Source: a virus | Virus record (IMG/VR): IMGVR_UViG_3300034062_000402 | Span: 1 to 35,451 of that record | Reading direction: 5' to 3' (one strand) | DNA: 35,451 nt | In this document: piece after piece, positions 30,535 to 35,451 of the stretch | How the letters are laid out: the number at the start of each line of letters is the position of its first letter | How positions within the stretch are numbered: the stretch's first letter is position 1 | Notes under the pieces: model-generated | The model's input: the letters and a program-made list of their open reading frames with translations, nothing else | What the model was told of the DNA's origin: nothing | The model's database searches: none | Made by a program: the position numbers and the translations under genes

Positions 30535-31410
30535 ATGTCAGATAGTCGTGAAGCAGGAACAGTTGTAACTAGTGAAAATATTGCAGAGTTTACGGCACAG
30601 AAATTAGGTTTAGCTGACCGTGCAGATACTGAGGCTGATGATTCAGAGCCAGATCAAGCACCGGAACAGAGTGAACCGAAGTCCGAGGACGAAGCTAAAA
30701 CAGGTAAACAAAGTCCTAAACTTGAAAGGCGGTTTTCTGAGATTACCAAGCAACGTGAACAAGCTCGTGAAGAAGCGAAGCGTGAACGTGAAGCTAGAGA
30801 ATCTTTAGAAGCAAAGGTAGCGGAACTCGAAAGACGCACTCAGCCACAACAAAGGGTTGAATCGTTAGACGAAGAACCAAAACCTGAGCAATTCAACGAT
30901 GCTTTTGAATATGCAAGAGCGTTAGCTGAATACTCTGCTGAACAGGCGTTAAAGAATCGTGATCGAGTAGAGCTTGAAAAGAAGTATCAAGCCGAGCATG
31001 ACAAACTAATTGAAGTTTGGAATGACCGACTAGAGGCTACTAAGAAAGAGCTACCGGATTATGCGGATATGATTGAGTCATCCGATGTAATGGTTTCTGA
31101 CCAAGTACGGGATGCTTTATTAGAAAGTGATGCAGGGCCAAGAATCCTGTACCACCTTGCCGAGAATCCTGATTACGCTGAAAAGCTGTCGAAGATGACA
31201 GTTATTAGCGCATTGCGAGAGATTGGGAAGTTGGAAGCTAAGTTTGAAAAAACTGAAACTAAACCTGTTGTGCGGTCTAAAGCACCAGCACCGATTAACC
31301 CTCTTAGGGCTACGGGCGGTTCGATGGATACCACAATCGGAAGCGATGGTGAGTTTCACGGAACGTATAGCCAATGGCGTGAAGCCAGAAAAGCGGGGAA
31401 GATTAGGTGA
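30535..31410 (+). CDS. Scaffolding protein
   Basis: 291 residues from ATG 30535 (GGAT eight bases upstream; an in-frame TTG at 30523 is less likely). Acidic, Glu/Lys-rich helical protein: TEADDSEPDQAPEQSEPKSE, then RRFSEITKQREQAREEAKRE and REARESLEAKVAELERR. ILYHLAENPDYAEKLSKM is a motif common in phage scaffold proteins. It directs coat assembly into proheads and leaves before maturation. Synteny portal-scaffold-coat is that of P22 (1-8-5), and length matches P22 gp8 (303). Confidence 0.88.
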   Translation: MSDSREAGTVVTSENIAEFTAQKLGLADRADTEADDSEPDQAPEQSEPKSEDEAKTGKQSPKLERRFSEITKQREQAREEAKREREARESLEAKVAELERRTQPQQRVESLDEEPKPEQFNDAFEYARALAEYSAEQALKNRDRVELEKKYQAEHDKLIEVWNDRLEATKKELPDYADMIESSDVMVSDQVRDALLESDAGPRILYHLAENPDYAEKLSKMTVISALREIGKLEAKFEKTETKPVVRSKAPAPINPLRATGGSMDTTIGSDGEFHGTYSQWREARKAGKIR

Positions 31411-31445
31411 TGGAAAAATCTAATTTTTGATTAAAGGAAATTATT

Positions 31446-32684
31446 ATGAGTAATACTCTACTCACCATCAGCAAGATCACCAATGAAGCATTGATGGTCT
31501 TGGAAAACGAATTGACTTTTACTGGTCAAGTCGAGCGCAAGTACGATGACCAATTTGCTGTTGTCGGCGCAAAAATCGGTAACACTGTTAACGTCCGTAA
31601 GCCTGGTCGCTTCATCGGTACGACTGGCCCAGCTCTGAACGTTGAAGATTTCAACGAAACTTCTGTGCCTGTTACCCTGTCGACTCAGTTCCACGTTGAT
31701 ACACAGTTCACCACTCAAGACTTGGCATTGAGCCTCGATTCGTTTTCGGATCGTGTTCTCAAACCCGCTATTGCAGCGATTGCCAACAAGGTCGATGCTG
31801 ACGGTCTAACAATGGCTAAAAACGCTACTGCTAACACCGTTGGTTCTGCTGGCACAACCCCAAGCGCATTGCTTACCTTTTTGACTGCACAGGCTTTTCT
31901 GGACAGCGAAGGCGCACCCCGTGACGGTAAGCGTTCTTGCATTATTGAACCATTCACTTCAGCTTCGATTGTTGACTCGCTCAAGGGCTTGTTTGTTCCA
32001 TCGAACGTGATTGCCGATCAGTACAAGAAAGGCATGATGGGTCGTGACTCAGGCGGCATGAACTGGTACATGGATCAGAACGTTGTCAATCAAACGTATG
32101 GCAACTTTGCTGGTACTGCTGTTGTTGCTACCACGACTGCTACAGGTTTCCTGACTAGCGGCTGGGCATCAACTTCAACGATCAGCTTGACCTCAACTGG
32201 TGCTGTTAGCTTGAACGTTGGCGATACCATTCAGATTGCTGGCGTGTTTGCTGTTAACCCACAGAACCGTGCTGCTTACGGTACTAACAAACTGCGTTCG
32301 TTTGTTGTTACTCAAGCTGCTTCGGGTACTGGTGCAACGTTTAGCGTAGTGGTTTCTCCTGCTGTTATTACTGGCGGTCAATTCCAAAACGTTTCGATCC
32401 CAACCACTTCGGCAACTGCTGCTGTGACTTTCTTTAACAAGACTGGTACGGTTTCGCCACAAAACATCGTGATGCACAAAAATGCGTTCACTTTGGCTTG
32501 TGCTGACCTTGAGTTGCCAGACGGTGTGCATTTCGCAGGTCGTGCTTCTGATAAAGAGCTTGGCTTGTCGATTCGTGTGGTTCGTCAATACACCATCAAC
32601 AACGATTCGATCCCGACTCGTTTAGATGTGCTGTACGGCTGGGCCCCGCTGTATCCCGAACTGGCTTGCCGAGTCGCAGCCTAA
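31446..32684 (+). CDS. Major capsid protein, P22 gp5-like
   Basis: 412 residues. LLTISKITNEALMVLENELT, GAKIGNTVNVRKPGRF, VDTQFTTQDLALSLDSFSDR and LKPAIAAIANKVD are characteristic of the P22 coat family. Residues ~220-330 (TTATGFLTSGWASTSTISLT, VGDTIQIAGVFAVNPQNR) correspond to the inserted beta-barrel I-domain of P22 coat. Length is close to P22 gp5 (430). Strong ribosome site AAAGGAAA seven bases before the ATG suggests high expression. Followed by a GC hairpin. Confidence 0.93.
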   Translation: MSNTLLTISKITNEALMVLENELTFTGQVERKYDDQFAVVGAKIGNTVNVRKPGRFIGTTGPALNVEDFNETSVPVTLSTQFHVDTQFTTQDLALSLDSFSDRVLKPAIAAIANKVDADGLTMAKNATANTVGSAGTTPSALLTFLTAQAFLDSEGAPRDGKRSCIIEPFTSASIVDSLKGLFVPSNVIADQYKKGMMGRDSGGMNWYMDQNVVNQTYGNFAGTAVVATTTATGFLTSGWASTSTISLTSTGAVSLNVGDTIQIAGVFAVNPQNRAAYGTNKLRSFVVTQAASGTGATFSVVVSPAVITGGQFQNVSIPTTSATAAVTFFNKTGTVSPQNIVMHKNAFTLACADLELPDGVHFAGRASDKELGLSIRVVRQYTINNDSIPTRLDVLYGWAPLYPELACRVAA

Positions 32685-32690
32685 TTTAGT

Positions 32691-32708
32691 GGGGGGTGAA
32701 AGCCCCCC
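32691..32708 (+). terminator. GNRA-capped hairpin after the coat gene
   Basis: GGGGGGT-GAAA-GCCCCCC is a seven-pair stem (one G-U) seven bases after the coat stop. The following sequence GTTAATTAAAA is not a T-run, so it is a weak terminator at best; it may protect the 3' end of coat mRNA or tune dosage between coat and the next gene. Confidence 0.55.
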
Positions 32709-32734
32709 GTTAATTAAAATCAAAGGAAATTATC

Positions 32735-33154
32735 ATGTCGAATCCAGGCCCAGCAGTAACCATTAGCTCGCACCCACAGGTTGCGGGTACTAACCAAGCA
32801 ATTCGTTTGCTTGCATCGTTTGAAAGCGTAAATGTCAACGCTCTTGGCGATACCGTTTTGCAAATCATTAACACCACTAGCTACAGCGTTTCTAACGTTA
32901 TCGTGACTAACGCAAGCATCAGCCTGTCAACGGCTGAAGCAGGACTGTTTACAGCCCCTGCTGCGGGCGGTACAGCGATTGTTGCAAACGCAGCATTGTC
33001 GGCTTGTAGCTCTGCATCGGTTGTGTCACAACGCAGCGTTGCAAGCACAGCAGCTCAAGCAGGGCAAAAACTCTACTTCAATGTAGCGGTTGCCCAAGGT
33101 GCTGCGGCAACTTGCGATGTGTTTGTTTATGGCTACGATTTGACGTTTAATTGA
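32735..33154 (+). CDS. Putative head decoration protein
   Basis: 139 residues after AAAGGAAA. MSNPGPAVTISSHPQVAGTN then QAIRLLASFESVNVNALGDT and YSVSNVIVTNASISLSTAEA: a Ser/Ala/Val-rich beta protein, with a repetitive AVAQGAAATCDVFVYGYDL end. Comparable proteins occur directly after coat genes and often decorate capsids. There is no recognised family, so the role is inferred from position and composition. It is bounded by a coat-side hairpin and a strong downstream terminator, so its expression may be separated from the fibre genes. Confidence 0.65.
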   Translation: MSNPGPAVTISSHPQVAGTNQAIRLLASFESVNVNALGDTVLQIINTTSYSVSNVIVTNASISLSTAEAGLFTAPAAGGTAIVANAALSACSSASVVSQRSVASTAAQAGQKLYFNVAVAQGAAATCDVFVYGYDLTFN

Positions 33155-33171
33155 TTAGTCAAAGCGTGAAG

Positions 33172-33203
33172 AAAGCCACTCGGTAAAATGGGTGGCTTTT
33201 TTT
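33172..33203 (+). terminator. Intrinsic terminator after the decoration gene
   Basis: AAAGCCAC (33172-33179) pairs with GTGGCTTT (33192-33199) around a ~12-base loop, followed by a run of seven T (33197-33203). This is a classic Rho-independent terminator within the head/tail block; it would lower transcription of downstream fibre genes relative to coat unless read through. Confidence 0.8.
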
Positions 33204-33220
33204 CTTAAAAAAGGATTATC

Positions 33221-33553
33221 ATGGCTTACAACAGTCCATTTTCACCATTTGGGCCAACAGTTCTAGTTGGAACATCATCGGTGCAAGTTTCGTCATCCAA
33301 TAACGATCAGCCAACAAGCTATCGGGTAAAAAATATGTTGAGTACGACTCAATATTTTTCGTGGAAACCGCCACAACCAAACAATGCAGTCCAAAGCATC
33401 ACTGTGACTGCACCGACAGCGGGTAATCCGTCGGCTAATACTATTGGGATGTTGCCGTATTCAGTTGAAATCTTTGGCGGCTTGCCAGGCAACGCATGGT
33501 TTGAAGCGGATGCTGCGGGTGCGTTTGAGGTCACTCCAGGGGAAGGGCTATGA
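33221..33553 (+). CDS. Small virion-associated hypothetical protein
   Basis: 110 residues after AAAAGGA. MAYNSPFSPFGPTVLVGTSS then VQVSSSNNDQPTSYRVKNML and YFSWKPPQPNNAVQSITVTA. A beta-sandwich-like protein rich in Ser, Pro and Asn, ending AAGAFEVTPGEGL. Similar small proteins lie between coat and tail genes in podoviruses and are often called structural without detail. ATGA overlap with the next gene. Confidence 0.65.
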   Translation: MAYNSPFSPFGPTVLVGTSSVQVSSSNNDQPTSYRVKNMLSTTQYFSWKPPQPNNAVQSITVTAPTAGNPSANTIGMLPYSVEIFGGLPGNAWFEADAAGAFEVTPGEGL

Positions 33554-34149
33554 GTTTGCGAGCCGTTGCATCATCATTTCAATCGGTCAATTATCAGGGT
33601 ACTTGGGACGCATCAACCAATGATCCTACATTGACTTCAAGCGTTGGAACAAAAGGGCATTATTACGTTGTTTCCGTTGCTGGATCAACAAACCTAAACG
33701 GCATCACTAATTGGGGTGTCGGCGATTGGGCGGTATTCAACGGTTCGGTATGGCAACGTGTTGAAGGTGGTGCTGACGGTAACTTTGTTAACCTTTCAGT
33801 CACCGGAACTAGCACATTGACTGACGTAGCTGCTGCGGATTACACATTGTTACCTGCGGGAATTATCACCGAAGCTACAACGGCTCGCACATTATCTGCT
33901 TCCGACAACGGTAGAGTAATTTACTGCACTAGCGGATCAGCAACGACTATCACTTGCGCTGCGGGTCTTGGTGCGGGATTTAGCGTAACGATTATCCAAG
34001 GCGGTGCGGGTAAAGTGACTGTAGCTGCTGGTGGTCAAACTCTTGTGTCGTATTCGAGCTTGTTTAGCACGATGGGACAATATGCTGTTATTTCTGCTGT
34101 TTGCCCTGTTGCTAATACTTTCTTGCTTGCTGGAAATTTGGGAGTTTAA
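33550..34149 (+). CDS. Tail fibre-associated structural protein
   Basis: 199 residues. MSLRAVASSFQSVNYQGTWD then ASTNDPTLTSSVGTKGHYYV, VSVAGSTNLNGITNWGVGDW and AVFNGSVWQRVEGG is a module found in many phage fibres. The C-terminal half (TARTLSASDNGRVIYCTSG ... GGQTLVSYSSLFSTMGQYAV) is a separate beta domain shared with phage-tail tip proteins. One base separates it from the next gene. Likely part of the receptor-binding apparatus. Confidence 0.75.
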   Translation: MSLRAVASSFQSVNYQGTWDASTNDPTLTSSVGTKGHYYVVSVAGSTNLNGITNWGVGDWAVFNGSVWQRVEGGADGNFVNLSVTGTSTLTDVAAADYTLLPAGIITEATTARTLSASDNGRVIYCTSGSATTITCAAGLGAGFSVTIIQGGAGKVTVAAGGQTLVSYSSLFSTMGQYAVISAVCPVANTFLLAGNLGV

Positions 34150-34150
34150 G

Positions 34151-34651
34151 ATGACGGTCACTTTGTCCATTTTTGCAGGTGTTGGCGCACAACTATTTGA
34201 CAATAATGGTATCCCGTTGGCGGGTGGTAAGTTGTTTACTTACGCAGCGGGAACAACAACGCCTCTTGCGTCTTACACATCCTCAACGGGTCTTATTGCT
34301 CATACAAACCCCATTATTCTTGACTCTGCGGGGCGAGTGCCAGGGGGCGAGATTTGGCTTGATTATGCAAGCCTGTATAAATTTGTTGTTAAAACATCTA
34401 CAGATGTATTGATAGCGACTTACGACAATGTAGGTGGTAGTTTTAATGCTAGTGCGATAATTGCTAATTTTACTGGCAATGGTTCAACGGTTGCTTTTAC
34501 TTTGGCAAGCAGTCCAGCTAATGAAAATTCAACAAATGTTTATATAAATGGTGTGTATCAACAGAAAAATACTTATTCTGTATCTACCACGACATTAACT
34601 TTTTCTGAAGCCCCACCAACAACTTCATCTATAGAAGTTTCATACGTATGA
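34151..34651 (+). CDS. Tail fibre/spike N-terminal module, complete copy
   Basis: 166 residues from ATG 34151, preceded by GGAG. MTVTLSIFAGVGAQLFDNNG then IPLAGGKLFTYAAGTTTPLA and AHTNPIILDSAGRVPGGEIW is an N-terminal fibre module common in short-tailed phages and comparable by eye to the P22 tailspike head-binding domain. From residue 48 on it is the same protein as 1-359 with about one amino-acid change. The TGA overlaps the following fibre ATG (ATGA). It probably supplies the virion-anchoring subunit for the exchangeable fibre. Confidence 0.82.
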   Translation: MTVTLSIFAGVGAQLFDNNGIPLAGGKLFTYAAGTTTPLASYTSSTGLIAHTNPIILDSAGRVPGGEIWLDYASLYKFVVKTSTDVLIATYDNVGGSFNASAIIANFTGNGSTVAFTLASSPANENSTNVYINGVYQQKNTYSVSTTTLTFSEAPPTTSSIEVSYV

Positions 34652-35451
34652 TTACCCCATCATTTGCGTTGACAGCTACCGAGCGTGTCTTGCCAAACAT
34701 GGCGTTAGACTTTACAACTGCTGCGCTTGACCCTAGAGTGACATTTACACGCTCTGGCAATACGGCAACAGTTACAAATTCAAGCGGTGTAATTGCTGCG
34801 ATCAATGCTGATTTGCCACGATTTGACTTTAACCCTACAACTTTGGTTTGTAATGGGCTGTTAATTGAAGAAGCTAGAACAAACTTGCTGCTAAACAGTT
34901 TGATTAACGGTACAAGTCTAACTACTCAATTGGTTACAACAACTGCCGTTGCTCATACTTTAAGTTTTTATGGTACGGGTACGATTGTATTGACCGGAAC
35001 ATCTTCTGCAACTGTTGTTGGTACGGGGGCATATCCATCCCGTAGGACACTAACATTTACGCCTACAGCGGGAGTTTTAACTTTAACTGTAACGGGTACT
35101 GTTCAATATGCACAATTAGAAGTCGGCGGATTTGCAACTAGTTTTATTCCGACTGCTGCAACGGCGGTCACCCGCAATGCTGATGTAGCGACAATGACGG
35201 GGACTAACTTTAGTAGCTGGTATAACCAAGCTCAAGGAACAGTTGCTGTATCAACTACAACAAAACAAATTACTAAAGAATTTGATTATGCAAATTTTGC
35301 ACAAACTGGTTCTAATGACAATAGAGTTAGATTATATTGCGCCGTAGGTGGTGCTGTTAACGCTACTCAAATAACAGCCGCCACAACAAGTTATTTTGTT
35401 ATTGCTGGTGCGCTTGTGTTGGGCGATATTATTGTTGCTACAGGTTATAAA
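34293..35451 (+). repeat. Near-duplicate of the window start (1-1435) with a replaced middle
   Basis: 34293-34651 aligns without gaps to 1-359; the first 109 bases are identical. Homology continues to about 34890 (about 605 in the other copy), is lost across ~34895-35136 (against ~611-1117), and resumes to the end; 35364-35451 is identical to 1348-1435. Both window edges lie in exactly repeated sequence, as expected where an assembly stopped at a repeat. Confidence 0.85.
34648..35451 (+). CDS. Lectin-like tail fibre protein (variant B), 3'-truncated by window end
   Basis: Open to the last base (268 codons). It begins MITPSFALTATERVLPNMAL, matching 356 onward through about residue 82 (LLIEEARTNLL). 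The middle ~80 residues (SLINGTSLTTQLVTTTAVAH, LTFTPTAGVLTLTVTGTVQY, AQLEVGGFATSFIPT) have no relation to the ~170-residue middle of the first copy. From VTRNADVATMTG on the two agree again, and the last 88 bases are identical to 1348-1435. It is a glycan-binding fibre with a swapped receptor-facing domain. Confidence 0.8.
   Translation, partial: MITPSFALTATERVLPNMALDFTTAALDPRVTFTRSGNTATVTNSSGVIAAINADLPRFDFNPTTLVCNGLLIEEARTNLLLNSLINGTSLTTQLVTTTAVAHTLSFYGTGTIVLTGTSSATVVGTGAYPSRRTLTFTPTAGVLTLTVTGTVQYAQLEVGGFATSFIPTAATAVTRNADVATMTGTNFSSWYNQAQGTVAVSTTTKQITKEFDYANFAQTGSNDNRVRLYCAVGGAVNATQITAATTSYFVIAGALVLGDIIVATGYK

Noticed and set aside
34895-35136. Diversity-generating retroelement behind the variable fibre region
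   Set aside because: No reverse transcriptase or template repeat is visible, and the change is replacement of a whole segment of different length rather than point changes at adenines.
1-35451. CRISPR array, insertion sequence or attachment site
   Set aside because: No regularly spaced repeats, no transposase-like frame and no integrase with an adjacent core repeat were found on either strand.

Overview
This window looks like a nearly complete, and possibly complete, genome of a tailed dsDNA phage with a short tail (podovirus), related in virion design to Salmonella phage P22. The recognisable structural genes follow the P22 late order: small terminase, large terminase, portal, scaffold, P22-type coat, gp4-like adaptor, gp10-like stabilisation protein, a fibre in the needle position, a gp14-position protein, then three ejection proteins. 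Holin/endolysin genes, an Erf recombinase and an SSB with an acidic tip point to a Gram-negative host. The moderately AT-rich DNA and tail-fibre module style suggest an aquatic (perhaps betaproteobacterial) host, but that is inference only. No integrase, excisionase, CI-type repressor with peptidase domain, DNA polymerase, primase, helicase or tRNA was seen.

Layout. Positions 1-3637 hold receptor-binding proteins: a fibre N-terminal module, a lectin-like fibre, and a pectate-lyase-fold spike with an apparent self-cleaving chaperone. Positions 3640-14424 hold the tail and ejection block. Positions 14425-15619 hold the lysis block, closed by a terminator at about 15622. From 15643 to 18716 genes run leftward in two units. 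One is five tiny overlapping genes (15643-16496), including a secreted Cys-rich peptide, a one-helix membrane peptide and a winged-helix protein. The other is a recombination unit (exonuclease, two small genes, SSB, Erf; 16670-18716). A rightward Cro/YdaS-like regulator lies at 18853-19086. A gene-free 495-base stretch follows, with a candidate structured RNA and the rightward early promoter. Small early genes, a YbcO-like HNH protein and RusA fill 19582-22858. Positions 22845-26685 hold accessory genes (ferritin-like, putative virion protein, GroES-like, small basic proteins, an HExxH protein). Positions 26682-34149 hold packaging and head genes. The window ends inside a second copy of the fibre genes that open it.

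Control. Three promoters (two leftward, one rightward) share one architecture: a TTGNNN -35, exactly 17 bases, and TAATAT, with a 16-base operator GTTAAGRYRGCTTAAT across the spacer and -10. A fourth, 14/16 copy abuts the start codon of the regulator gene. Two of the promoters also share a roughly 22-base upstream box whose distance to the -35 differs by 11 bases, about one helical turn. This suggests one small repressor controls all early units, plus an activator-like factor.

Ends. The first 359 bases repeat 34293-34651 without gaps and with almost only silent changes. The following fibre gene shares both flanks with its second copy but has an unrelated middle. This is either a tandem pair of receptor-binding genes or one locus assembled from two co-existing variants.
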